Positions 35,522-43,775 of a DNA stretch of 64,000 bases are shown here, in pieces (positions within the stretch are counted from its first letter, which is position 1; each line of letters begins with the position of its first letter). The DNA is from CAYMZZ01 sp044463125. Its GTDB lineage: Bacteria > Bacteroidota > Bacteroidia > Chitinophagales > Chitinophagaceae. The notes beneath the pieces are model-generated. The model searched no databases. It saw nothing but the letters and a program-made list of their open reading frames with translations, and was not told the origin of the DNA. Where the stretch lies: NCBI GenBank assembly GCA_044463125.1, contig JBIQMS010000017.1, positions 1 through 64,000 on the forward strand. The letters run 5' to 3'. A program made the translations under genes and the position numbers.

Positions 35522-36655
35522 ATGAATTCAACAACAGCATCAACAGCCAAACATAGTACAGAGGCCGATTTTCTTCCTTTGGAAGGAACCGATTATGTGG
35601 AATTTTATGTGGGTAATGCGAAGCAAGCGGCCCATTATTATATAAGCGCTTTTGGTTTTCAGGCACTGGCTTATGCCGGCCCGGAGACCGGGCAAAAGGA
35701 TCGGGCCAGCTATGTGGTTCGTCAACATAAACTCACCTTTATGCTTACCACGCCATTGAGGGCGGGTAATCCTGTCGCCGACCATATTTACAAACATGGC
35801 GATGGCGTGAAATCACTCAGCCTTCGCGTGCCAGATGCCACCCTTGCCTGGGAAGAAACAACAAAACGCGGTGCGCGCTCCTATATGAAACCCACCCGTA
35901 TGCAGGATGAGGATGGTGAGCTGGTGATGAGTGGCATTCATACGTATGGTGATACCATTCACTTGTTCATAGAACGTAAGAATTACAAAGGTGTCTTTAT
36001 GCCGGGTTTCAGGGCCTGGAATAATCCGCATTTTCAGACCAAAGACTGTGGTTTGCTTTATGTGGACCATTGCGTGGGCAATGTGGGTTGGAACCAGATG
36101 AACCCCTGGGTGAAGTTTTATGAAGATGTGATGGGCTTCAAAAATATTCTCAGTTTTGATGATGAAGATATTTCCACTGAATACTCCGCACTGATGAGTA
36201 AGGTGATGAGTAGTGGAAATGGATTTGTGAAATTTCCCATTAATGAACCGGCGGAAGGAAAGAAAAAATCGCAGGTGGAAGAATACCTGGATTTCTATGA
36301 TGGCGAAGGTGTGCAACATGTGGCACTGGCCACCAAGGATATCGTAAAAACGGTTCGGGACCTTATGAGCCGTGGAGTTGAATTTTTGAAAGTGCCCACT
36401 ACTTACTATGATGATCTATTGGATAGGGTAGGGACAATTGACGAAGACCTGGAACCTTTGAAAGAATTGGGAATTCTGGTGGATCGCGATAATGAGGGAT
36501 ATCTTCTGCAATTGTTCTCCAAACCCGTTCAGGACCGGCCCACACTTTTCTTTGAAATCATTCAGCGTAAGGGAGCCAAAAGCTTTGGTAAAGGTAATTT
36601 CAAGGCCCTTTTCGAAGCTATAGAAAGGGAGCAGGAAGCAAGGGGTAATCTTTGA
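35522..36655 (+). CDS. hppD: 4-hydroxyphenylpyruvate dioxygenase
   Basis: The iron(II) dioxygenase converts 4-hydroxyphenylpyruvate to homogentisate in tyrosine catabolism. The 377-residue length is normal. It has two vicinal-oxygen-chelate domains; the metal ligands are the histidine in YVDHCVGNV, the histidine in GVQHVALAT and the glutamate in FFEIIQRKG. The C-terminal GKGNFKALFEAIEREQEARG closes the active site. Homogentisate dioxygenase is not adjacent. A terminator-like hairpin follows, and the leader is a heptad array. Confidence 0.97.
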   Translation: MNSTTASTAKHSTEADFLPLEGTDYVEFYVGNAKQAAHYYISAFGFQALAYAGPETGQKDRASYVVRQHKLTFMLTTPLRAGNPVADHIYKHGDGVKSLSLRVPDATLAWEETTKRGARSYMKPTRMQDEDGELVMSGIHTYGDTIHLFIERKNYKGVFMPGFRAWNNPHFQTKDCGLLYVDHCVGNVGWNQMNPWVKFYEDVMGFKNILSFDDEDISTEYSALMSKVMSSGNGFVKFPINEPAEGKKKSQVEEYLDFYDGEGVQHVALATKDIVKTVRDLMSRGVEFLKVPTTYYDDLLDRVGTIDEDLEPLKELGILVDRDNEGYLLQLFSKPVQDRPTLFFEIIQRKGAKSFGKGNFKALFEAIEREQEARGNL

Positions 36656-36677
36656 TGGAATAACCCTAAGGGATGCC

Positions 36678-36713
36678 GGCCACTGCATGCAAAGCTTGCA
36701 GTGGCCGTTTTAT
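36678..36713 (+). terminator. Intrinsic terminator after hppD
   Basis: GGCCACTGCA and TGCAGTGGCC form a perfect 10-bp stem, extended by TGC/GCT near the loop, followed by GTTTTATTT. Confidence 0.85.
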
Positions 36714-36808
36714 TTAAGAGAAGTAGATGAGTTTCAATTGGCTAACTATTTAACAGTTAAGCCAAAATATACTATCTTAGTGTGTCGTTAATAAGTAGAT
36801 TCCGCACA

Positions 36809-37987
36809 ATGAAAAACCTGTTCCGGATACTAACCCTTTTATTTTTGCTGCCCCTGGCAGGCGAGAGCCAGCCCTACCGTGGTGGCGCTTCCTTTATCGA
36901 TTTCCAAAAAACATTTCCCCGACCGGAAGAATCATTTCGCCGGAAAGAAGATACCCTTCGCAAACAATTCAGCGCCCTCAAGCTGGAATGGCCCGCAAAA
37001 TATCTTTATATACGCTCCTTCAAGTACGACAGCAAGCTGGAAGTATGGGTGAAGAATGAGTATAAAGAAAATTACCAGCTTTTCAAGACTTATAAGGTTT
37101 GTGCACTGGCGGGATCCCTGGGGCCGAAGCGCCTGGAAGGCGACTACCAGGTGCCGGAAGGATTTTATTATATCAATGAGTTTAATCCTCGCAGCAGCTA
37201 TTACCTATCTCTTGGTCTTAATTATCCTAATCTATCTGATCTGGTGCTCAGCGATTCTCTGAGGCCCGGTGGTGATATATATATCCACGGCAGTTGTGTA
37301 ACGGTGGGTTGTATTCCGCTGACCGATCAGCAGATTGATGAGTTGTATATTTTGGCTGCCCATGCCAAGAGCCAGGGTCAGGATTATATTCCGGTTCATA
37401 TTTTCCCGATCCGGTACGATGTGCCCAGGAGTATCAATTACCTGGAAAACCTGACAAAGGACGATCCGGACCTGAAAAAGTTTACCGACAGGCTGGGCGA
37501 TGCTTTCGACTATTTTGAAAAACATCGTCAACTGCCAGTGATCATGGTAGATGATAAGGGCGAATATTTTGTGAATGGCGTAGCCGACAATAAGCGGAAG
37601 GCTAAGGATGTGAATAAGCCGGCCGTGAAGAAGCCGCCGGTGAAGCATCGCACACGTTCCATTCCTCAATTGGCGGAAGCTGTGCATAAATGGCCACAGT
37701 TCCCGGGTGGCGGTGATGCCTTTATGGCTTATCTCGACCAATTGGGAAAAGATATGATAGCCTACCTGCCTACCGGCACGCATAAGATATTTGTACAGGT
37801 AGAGTTCATCGTGGATAAAGACGGCGTTCCCGTTAATTTCAAGGTATTGAAAGGGAGCAACGACCAGGATTTTATCGACGAGCTCATTACGCGTATGGAG
37901 CAGATGCCCCAATGGCAACCTGCTGTTTTGCACGACAAGCCCGTCGCCAAGAAAATGATTCAGACGGTTACAGTGGGGCTTGATTAA
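36809..37987 (+). CDS. L,D-transpeptidase-like protein with a TonB-like C-terminal domain
   Basis: From the ATG at 36809 the protein has 392 residues and a signal peptide (MKNLFRILTLLFLLPLAGES). Residues of about 55-200 form a YkuD-type domain with the catalytic pattern H160...C168 in IHGSCVTVGCIPL, related to the murein L,D-transpeptidase/endopeptidase YafK. A basic linker (about 260-290; KPAVKKPPVKHR) leads to about 100 C-terminal residues with FPGGGDAFMAYLDQ, VEFIVDKDGVPVNFKVLKGS and MPQWQPA, the pattern of Bacteroidota TonB C-terminal domains. The linker and fusion suggest a periplasmic protein touching both peptidoglycan and an outer-membrane partner. There is no transmembrane anchor beyond the signal peptide. 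Confidence 0.82.
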   Translation: MKNLFRILTLLFLLPLAGESQPYRGGASFIDFQKTFPRPEESFRRKEDTLRKQFSALKLEWPAKYLYIRSFKYDSKLEVWVKNEYKENYQLFKTYKVCALAGSLGPKRLEGDYQVPEGFYYINEFNPRSSYYLSLGLNYPNLSDLVLSDSLRPGGDIYIHGSCVTVGCIPLTDQQIDELYILAAHAKSQGQDYIPVHIFPIRYDVPRSINYLENLTKDDPDLKKFTDRLGDAFDYFEKHRQLPVIMVDDKGEYFVNGVADNKRKAKDVNKPAVKKPPVKHRTRSIPQLAEAVHKWPQFPGGGDAFMAYLDQLGKDMIAYLPTGTHKIFVQVEFIVDKDGVPVNFKVLKGSNDQDFIDELITRMEQMPQWQPAVLHDKPVAKKMIQTVTVGLD

Positions 37988-38052
37988 GGCCACTGTCTGC
38001 TATGCCAATTTCGCCTGCATGTTTCAATTCCGTAATTCTTATCGGGCAATCA

Positions 38053-39315
38053 TCACGCATAAAGAACCTGCACGGTTTCTCTCGTTTGCTGTTGCAGGCT
38101 AATCATTTTTCCATCTGTCATTTCGTCCAGTAATGCCGCTGTATAGTGCCGGATGGTAAGAAGGGAATAGCCTTTCATTACCTGCACATCTACAAAAGAC
38201 GAAGCATCGAGCGCCAGTTTTTGAATTTTTTCCTCATGGTGATCAAGTACACAAAGAAAGCTGATAGCGCCGTTCTGGGTAAGGCTGGGCTTCAGTTTCA
38301 TTTCTTCCAGCAACTGGTAGATATGTCCTACATGATGCTCGCCTATAAAGGAGAAATCGCGGGACCGCATCTCGAGCAACACCTGGTTTTCTTTTAACAC
38401 AATAACCGGGGGCAATTGCGGAATGGATTGGTGATGGATATGGGTGCCCTGCAATTCCGGTTTCAGGAAGCATTTTACAAATAGTGGTATGCCCTTGTTT
38501 TGAAGTGGTTTTATGGTTTTGGGGTGAATGACCTGCGCGCCATAGTAGGCCATTTCAATAACCTCGGCATAATTGAGTTCGTGCAGCGGCACTGCATTTG
38601 GAAACTGGCGCGGATCGGCATTCATCACGCTTTCCACATCTTTCCAGATGGTTAGGCTTTCCGCATCCAGGATATTGGCAAAAACTGCCGCTGAATAGTC
38701 ACTCCCTTCACGACCCAAAGTGGTGCTTTCGTTTTCATCGGTAGCGCCAATATAGCCCTGTGTAAGTACAATACGGCCCGGAGCCAGCAAGGGTTTTATC
38801 TGCAAATGCACCTGCCGGCTGGTAAAATCCCAATCTACCGTAGCGTCCCGGAAATTATCATCGGTACGCATAATGTCGCGAACATCCAGCCAGGTATTAG
38901 CCTGTCCCGCCTCCCGAAGATAATGACTGATAATACTGGTACTCATCAATTCGCCCACGCAAACCACCTGGTCGTAATAGTAATCAAACTCACGTTGCGG
39001 ATCGTCGTGCAGCAGCCATTCCACTTCGGTAAAAAAATCACGTAATTGCTGCTCGCATGCCAGATAGCCTTTGTCAAGAATTTGTCGGGCTGTATTCAAA
39101 TGATCTTCTTTCACCCCGTCAAAAAGTTGGAGCGCTTCTTCCTTGCGGCCAGCATAAAAAGCCTCCACTACTTTTTCAAGGGCATTGGTGGTTTTGCCCA
39201 TGGCCGATATCACCACTAGCAGGGTTTCCTGCGAATAAGATCGCAGTATTTGCCCCAAATTGTTGATTCGTTCTATGCTGTTGACGGAAGCCCCTCCAAA
39301 CTTGAAAACTTTCAT
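38053..39315 (-). CDS. Aspartate kinase
   Basis: The enzyme phosphorylates aspartate, the first step towards lysine, threonine and methionine. The 420-residue monofunctional enzyme starts MKVFKFGGASVNSIERI with the conserved K-F-G-G. GREGSDYSAAVFANIL and WKDVESVMNADPRQ are the substrate-binding segments. The C-terminal ACT region (about 300-420; AISFLCVLDHHEEKIQ...YSLLTIRHYT) would bind feedback inhibitors. It lacks a homoserine dehydrogenase domain. It is divergent from fbp with about 140 nt between the starts. Confidence 0.93.
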   Translation of the reverse strand: MKVFKFGGASVNSIERINNLGQILRSYSQETLLVVISAMGKTTNALEKVVEAFYAGRKEEALQLFDGVKEDHLNTARQILDKGYLACEQQLRDFFTEVEWLLHDDPQREFDYYYDQVVCVGELMSTSIISHYLREAGQANTWLDVRDIMRTDDNFRDATVDWDFTSRQVHLQIKPLLAPGRIVLTQGYIGATDENESTTLGREGSDYSAAVFANILDAESLTIWKDVESVMNADPRQFPNAVPLHELNYAEVIEMAYYGAQVIHPKTIKPLQNKGIPLFVKCFLKPELQGTHIHHQSIPQLPPVIVLKENQVLLEMRSRDFSFIGEHHVGHIYQLLEEMKLKPSLTQNGAISFLCVLDHHEEKIQKLALDASSFVDVQVMKGYSLLTIRHYTAALLDEMTDGKMISLQQQTRETVQVLYA

Positions 39316-39422
39316 GTCGCAAATTTCGGGAAATTGAATATGGCTTTATCCGGAAAATCATGTCACCCTTAAAACTGTTTATCCATTTCATAATCCGGCT
39401 TTAATCGAAAACGGAACTTTCA

Positions 39423-39430
39423 TACATTTG
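39423..39430 (+). promoter_or_regulatory. -7 box of fbp
   Basis: TACATTTG matches TAnnTTTG and lies 22 nt before the fbp ATG. Confidence 0.6.
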
Positions 39431-39452
39431 TTCGTATTAACTACCAACTGCA

Positions 39453-40457
39453 ATGCCATTTAACCGAAAGATCCTGACCCTGGATGAGTTCACCATCCAG
39501 CAATTACGAGATTTTCCCCATGCCACCGGTGAGCTCAGCAACCTGCTTCGCGACCTGGGCCTTGCCGCCAAGCGCGTGAACGTGGAAGTAAATAAAGCCG
39601 GGCTGGTGGATATTCTCGGCGATGCTGGGAGCATCAATGTACAGGGCGAAGATGTAAAGAAGCTAGATGTATTCGCCAATGATCAGTTCATGGGTGTGCT
39701 GCGGCATGGCATTAGCTGTGCCGGAATCGCTTCCGAAGAGCTGGATGACTATGTAGCATTTGATGATGCCGTGAGCCGCAACTCCAAATACGTATGCCTT
39801 TTTGATCCGCTGGATGGCAGCGGGAATATAGATGTAAACGTTTCCATCGGTACCATTTTCGGAATTTACCGCAGGGTTACCGATAAGGGCGAACTGGCCA
39901 GCAAGGAAGACTTTTTGCAGGCCGGTGTGAAGCAGGTAGCGGCCGGCTATATCGTTTATGGCTCCAGCACTATGCTGGTTTACGCTACAAGGAGAGGCGT
40001 AAACGGTTTTACGCTTGATCCTTCCATCGGAGAATTTACCCTGAGTCACCCGGACATTAAATGCCCGCCACTCGGCGGAATTTATTCCGTGAACCATGGC
40101 AATTTCTTTCGCTACGAAAAGGGCGTGCAGGATTATATAACCGCCTGTCAGAAAAAAGAAAAAGGAACGGGTGGCCCCTATACCCAACGATATATCGGCA
40201 GTATGGTATCGGATGTGCACCGCAACCTGATCAAGGGCGGTATTTTTATGTATCCGGGAACCACCGATAAGCCGAAAGGCAAATTGCGTCTGCTTTATGA
40301 ATGTAATCCCTTTGCGTTTATAGTGGAAGTGGCAGGCGGCCGCGCCACCAATGGAAGGCAGCGTATCCTCGACATAGTGCCCACCGAACTGCATCAGCGT
40401 ACGCCTATGTTTATCGGCAGCCGGGATATGATGGATGAGTTGGAAAGTTTTTTCTGA
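39453..40457 (+). CDS. fbp: Class 1 fructose-1,6-bisphosphatase
   Basis: The enzyme hydrolyses fructose 1,6-bisphosphate in gluconeogenesis. The 334-residue protein has the metal-binding LFDPLDGSGNIDVNVSIG (residues of about 115), YIGSMVSDVHRNLIKGGIF and KLRLLYECNPFAFIVEVAGG, all class 1 signatures. GSGN replaces the more common GSSN. It is probably monocistronic with a nearby -7 box. Two tandem hairpins follow the stop codon. Confidence 0.97.
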   Translation: MPFNRKILTLDEFTIQQLRDFPHATGELSNLLRDLGLAAKRVNVEVNKAGLVDILGDAGSINVQGEDVKKLDVFANDQFMGVLRHGISCAGIASEELDDYVAFDDAVSRNSKYVCLFDPLDGSGNIDVNVSIGTIFGIYRRVTDKGELASKEDFLQAGVKQVAAGYIVYGSSTMLVYATRRGVNGFTLDPSIGEFTLSHPDIKCPPLGGIYSVNHGNFFRYEKGVQDYITACQKKEKGTGGPYTQRYIGSMVSDVHRNLIKGGIFMYPGTTDKPKGKLRLLYECNPFAFIVEVAGGRATNGRQRILDIVPTELHQRTPMFIGSRDMMDELESFF

Positions 40458-40466
40458 TTCACCTAT

Positions 40467-40539
40467 ACACCTGTAAGGTCTTTAAGACCTTACAGGTGTT
40501 TACTATAAACCTATAAGGATTGAAAATCCTTATAGGTTT
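40467..40539 (+). terminator. Two tandem related hairpins after fbp
   Basis: The first palindrome (40467-40499) has 16-bp arms beginning ACACCTGTAAGGTCTT with one central base. The second (40507-40539) has 15-bp arms AAACCTATAAGGATT and a GAA loop, followed by TAG. The arms share the pattern ACCTrTAAGG, so the pair looks like two copies of one small palindromic repeat that probably acts as a terminator. Confidence 0.75.
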
Positions 40540-40583
40540 TAGATTTATGGAAAGCTTTGCATTTGATGTGCTAATTTGCTTTT

Positions 40584-41042
40584 ATGAAAACATTCGCCCC
40601 ATCCCGCATAGTTTTGTTTAGCGCTATTGCGCTCATTTTCTGCTCGTTCTGCAGTTTACCGGATGAAAAACTGGAGAAAGAAGTGTTGAAGGAAACTAAC
40701 CAGTTCCGGAAAAGCCGCGGCAAAAAGTTGCTGCAGTGGCATGATGGTTTAAGTGAAATGGCCCGGCAGCATAGTGAAGCCATGGCTTCCGGAAATACAC
40801 CTTTTGGGCATCAGGGATTTGAGTTGCGTGAAAAGCAGGCGCGCAAACTTCTATCTGCACGGCTTTCAGCCGTTGCTGAAAACGTAGCTTATGGGTCTGA
40901 AACGGCTGAGGATGTAGTGCAACAATGGAAGAATTCACCGGGTCATCGCCAAAATATGCTGGGTAATTTTCGATACATAGGCGTAGGCACGGCCACCGAT
41001 GCGGAGGGCAAGATCTATTTCACCCAGATTTTTGTGGAGTAA
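40584..41042 (+). CDS. CAP/SCP-domain secreted protein
   Basis: The 152-residue protein has a signal sequence (SRIVLFSAIALIFCSFCSLP), possibly a lipoprotein signal since a cysteine stands at the cleavage region. The remainder is a CAP domain: LKETNQFRKSRGKKLLQW, MARQHSEAMASG (first histidine), GHQGF, AENVAYG and WKNSPGHRQNML (second histidine). Bacterial CAP domain proteins are extracellular, with few known activities. It is encoded 126 nt after fbp on the same strand, beyond a probable terminator, so it likely has its own promoter. Confidence 0.88.
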   Translation: MKTFAPSRIVLFSAIALIFCSFCSLPDEKLEKEVLKETNQFRKSRGKKLLQWHDGLSEMARQHSEAMASGNTPFGHQGFELREKQARKLLSARLSAVAENVAYGSETAEDVVQQWKNSPGHRQNMLGNFRYIGVGTATDAEGKIYFTQIFVE

Positions 41043-41092
41043 TTTTCTTAAACGTCCTCGGCACTCCGCTCGCATTTAATTAACTTGCCTGC

Positions 41093-41857
41093 ATGCAAGG
41101 CAATAGCATCATCCGGGTGGAAAACCTGGTCAAGAATTACGGTCCCTTTGAGGCAGTCAAGGGAATTTCATTTCAGGTTCAGGAAGGCGAGATATTTGGC
41201 TTATTGGGGCCTAACGGAGCGGGCAAGTCCACCACACTCGAAATTATTGAAACCCTGCGCCCAAAAACCAGCGGTAAGGTTTGGGTAGATGGCCTTGACC
41301 TCGACAAACAGCCCGGTGAAATCAAAAAGATCATTGGCGTGCAACTGCAGAGCAGTGGGTATTATCCCGGACTGAACCTGCTGCAGCTCATCGAACTCTT
41401 TGCCGGATTGTACAACAAGCAGGTGGCACCGATGGAATTACTCGATTCCGTAAACCTGCGCGATAAAGCCAAAGCCAAATACAAGGACCTGAGCGGCGGG
41501 CAGAAACAGCGTTTCTCCGTGGCTACCACCCTGATCAACAATCCCAGAATTATCTTTCTCGACGAACCTACAACTGGTCTCGACCCGCAGGCCAGAAGAA
41601 GTCTGTGGGAACTGATCCGGCAGATACGCGATAAAGGAACCACGGTCATCATCACTACCCATTACATGGATGAGGCGGAATACCTTTGTGATCGTATAGC
41701 CATTATTGATGCGGGTCGGATTGTCGCGCTCGACAGTCCCGATCAACTCATCGACAACCTGGTGGCTAAAGGTTTTGAGCGGCCCAAAGAAATGAAGATG
41801 GCCAACCTGGAAGACGTTTTCATAGATCTTACCGGGCACTCGCTTCGCGAAGAGTAA
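41093..41857 (+). CDS. ABC transporter ATP-binding protein (ABC-2 type)
   Basis: The 254-residue nucleotide-binding subunit has Walker A GPNGAGKST, the Q-loop in GVQLQSSG, the signature LSGGQKQRFSV, Walker B IIFLDEPTTGLD and the switch histidine in IITTHYMDEAEYLC. The short C-terminal extension (MKMANLEDVFIDLTGHSL) is typical of exporters of the drug-resistance/NodI group with an ABC-2 permease. No permease gene is adjacent: downstream is an FKBP. The permease must lie elsewhere, or this is a solitary ATPase. Confidence 0.93.
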   Translation: MQGNSIIRVENLVKNYGPFEAVKGISFQVQEGEIFGLLGPNGAGKSTTLEIIETLRPKTSGKVWVDGLDLDKQPGEIKKIIGVQLQSSGYYPGLNLLQLIELFAGLYNKQVAPMELLDSVNLRDKAKAKYKDLSGGQKQRFSVATTLINNPRIIFLDEPTTGLDPQARRSLWELIRQIRDKGTTVIITTHYMDEAEYLCDRIAIIDAGRIVALDSPDQLIDNLVAKGFERPKEMKMANLEDVFIDLTGHSLREE

Positions 41858-41901
41858 AGTTGTGCACTAATAGTGATTATCAAAAATCGTATGAAATTCT
41901 T

Positions 41902-42339
41902 ATGAGCTTACAGAACAAACTCAAATCATTTCTCGAAAACAAAGTAGAAGCGCAGAAGAAAGCAGGCGCCGCTTTCCTGGAGGAGAATGGCCGGAAGCCG
42001 GGTATCATTAGCTTGCCGGAAGGCATTCAATATGAAATTTTGAAGGAAGGAACCGGAGCGCAGCCCGCGCCAAATGCCACCGTTCGCGCCCATTATCGGG
42101 GTGCCCTGCTTGATGGAAAAGAATTCGATAGCAGTTTCCGTCGCAATGAGCCATTTACAGCTCCCCTGCGTTCACTGATCAAAGGCTGGCAACTGGTTAT
42201 TCCACTTATGCGCGAAGGCAGCCATTGGCGTATCTGGATTCCGTCGGACTATGCTTATGGCGACAGAGGTGCCGGTTCCGACATACCGGGAGGAGCCACC
42301 CTGCTTTTTGAAGTGGAACTGTTGAATATTGTTTCCTAA
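41902..42339 (+). CDS. FKBP-type peptidyl-prolyl cis-trans isomerase
   Basis: Taken from the ATG at 41902 the protein has 145 residues with no signal peptide, so it is probably cytoplasmic. A short helical N-terminus (LQNKLKSFLENKVEAQKKAG) of the FkpA/Mip dimerisation kind precedes the FKBP domain: VRAHYRGALLDGKEFDSSF, LIKGWQLVIPLMREG and IPSDYAYGDRGAG. The segment LPEGIQYEILKEGTG is typical of the FKBP start. It accelerates proline isomerisation during folding. It follows the ABC ATPase by 44 nt and precedes the bstA-like gene by 12 nt. Confidence 0.93.
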   Translation: MSLQNKLKSFLENKVEAQKKAGAAFLEENGRKPGIISLPEGIQYEILKEGTGAQPAPNATVRAHYRGALLDGKEFDSSFRRNEPFTAPLRSLIKGWQLVIPLMREGSHWRIWIPSDYAYGDRGAGSDIPGGATLLFEVELLNIVS

Positions 42340-42351
42340 AATAATGAGCAT

Positions 42352-42888
42352 ATGCCCACCGTAATTGATGCCCGATACCCCATCGGAAAATATGAGCCCA
42401 AACCATTTTCCATTGATCAGAAAGTGGAATGGCTGGCGGATATCAAATTTCTGCCGGTTGTGCTGGAGAATGCACTACTCAATCTAGATGAGTCGCAATT
42501 GCATACTCCCTACCGGGAAGGCGGATGGACCGTCCATCAATTGGTGCACCATATTGCCGACTCGCATATCAATGCCTATTGCCGGTTTAAACTGGCACTT
42601 ACGGAAGATAATCCCACCATCAAGACCTATGAAGAAGGGTTATGGGCCCAGCTGCACGACGTGGAAAAACTGCCCATCAATATATCGCTGACCTTACTGC
42701 ATGCGTTGCATGCACGTTGGTTTGAGGCGCTCAAATACGTGACGGACGATGAATGGAATAACCGAACCGTATTTCATCCCGAACACAAGAAAACCCTAAG
42801 GCTTTGGTTCCTCCTCGGCATGTATGCCTGGCATGGCAAGCACCATGTGGCGCATATTACGGGGCTGAGGGAAAGAATGGGCTGGTGA
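42352..42888 (+). CDS. DinB-superfamily YfiT/BstA-like bacillithiol transferase
   Basis: The 178-residue four-helix protein has the YfiT pattern: DARYPIGKYEP at the start, TPYREGGWTVHQLVHHIADSH, and GMYAWHGKHHVAHITGLRE. The metal-binding histidines are in QLVHHI and in HGKHHVAHI. The Bacillus subtilis YfiT (BstA) is a bacillithiol S-transferase, and bshC and bshB1 are in this window, so detoxification by bacillithiol conjugation is a reasonable inference. The TGA stop is the start of a TAAGTnn-type heptad array (TGAGTGG, TAAGTAG, TAAGTTG). Confidence 0.88.
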   Translation: MPTVIDARYPIGKYEPKPFSIDQKVEWLADIKFLPVVLENALLNLDESQLHTPYREGGWTVHQLVHHIADSHINAYCRFKLALTEDNPTIKTYEEGLWAQLHDVEKLPINISLTLLHALHARWFEALKYVTDDEWNNRTVFHPEHKKTLRLWFLLGMYAWHGKHHVAHITGLRERMGW

Positions 42889-43230
42889 GTGGTAAGTAGT
42901 AAGTTGTAAGTAGTAAGTGGGGAGTAGGTGGGGAATGTTAGAAATTAGATAATTGATAGCAAACGGAAGAAAATTAGCGTAACAAATAATCAGCGAAAAT
43001 CTGCGTCCAAAATCTGCGAAAATCTGCGGGAAATGCTTCCGCACTAGCAACAGCTTCAGAGCCCTGGTGAGTTTCCCGCAGATTTTCGCAGATTTGATCC
43101 GCAGATGAACGCAGAAAAGTGATTTTTCAATAGGTCGTCTACTTCTTTCAGTACCAAAAAGAAATTGGCGTATGGATAAGAGTGAGGTGAATACCGGACC
43201 TAAAACTTAAAACTTATAACCTACAACTCC
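42886..43230. repeat. Heptads flanking a perfect 24-bp decad hairpin
   Basis: TAAGTnn heptads start at the bstA-like stop codon. A decad block (ATCTGCGAAA units, about 42988-43033) is matched by its inverted copy at 43072-43095 with 24 perfectly complementary bases, then CGCAGATnnn units to about 43114. The last arm, AAAACTT, AAAACTT, ATAACCT, ACAACTC, stops three bases before the NUDIX gene ATG. This accounts for most of the 42889-43232 gap. Confidence 0.9.
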
Positions 43231-43232
43231 CC

Positions 43233-43775
43233 ATGCACTGGCGTATACTCAAATCCGACTACCTTTTCCAGGACTTATGGTTCAAAGTGCGACGTGATCG
43301 CTGCGAGACGCCTTTGGGAAAAATAGTCGATCCTTACTACGTTTACGAATTTCCTACCTGGGTTACAGCGGTAGCCATCACTCGGGAGGGCAAGGTGATC
43401 ATGGAGCGACAGTACCGGCATGCTTTGGGTGAAGTATGCCTGGAAATACCCGGCGGTTGTGTGGATGATACCGACGAAAACCTGGAAGCAGCCATCAGCC
43501 GCGAGTTACTGGAAGAAACGGGTTATGAGTTTGAGCAGTTTCAATACCTGGGCAAAATATCTGCCAACCCCTCTACCAACAACAACCTGATGCACATGTT
43601 TCTCGCCACAGGTGGTGAACGCGTAGGGGCGCAGCAACTGGATCATAATGAGGAAATCAGTCTGGAGCTGATCAGCATAGAGGATTTGAAAGCCTTACTG
43701 GAGGGCAACCTGATTATCCAGTCGATGCACGCCTCCTGTATTTTTTTTGCACTGAAAAAGTTGGGTTACTACTAG
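43233..43775 (+). CDS. NUDIX hydrolase, ADP-ribose pyrophosphatase-like
   Basis: The 180-residue protein has a NUDIX box GCVDDTDENLEAAISRELLEETGY (residues of about 73-96), with one more residue than canonical between the first glycine and glutamate. The preceding GEVCLEIPGG and following YLGKISANPSTNNNLMHMFLA match ADP-ribose or sugar-nucleotide pyrophosphatases. It probably hydrolyses a nucleoside diphosphate derivative, but substrates are hard to predict. The 3' end overlaps the convergent folC by 4 nt. The leader is a heptad array ending three bases before ATG. Confidence 0.9.
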   Translation: MHWRILKSDYLFQDLWFKVRRDRCETPLGKIVDPYYVYEFPTWVTAVAITREGKVIMERQYRHALGEVCLEIPGGCVDDTDENLEAAISRELLEETGYEFEQFQYLGKISANPSTNNNLMHMFLATGGERVGAQQLDHNEEISLELISIEDLKALLEGNLIIQSMHASCIFFALKKLGYY

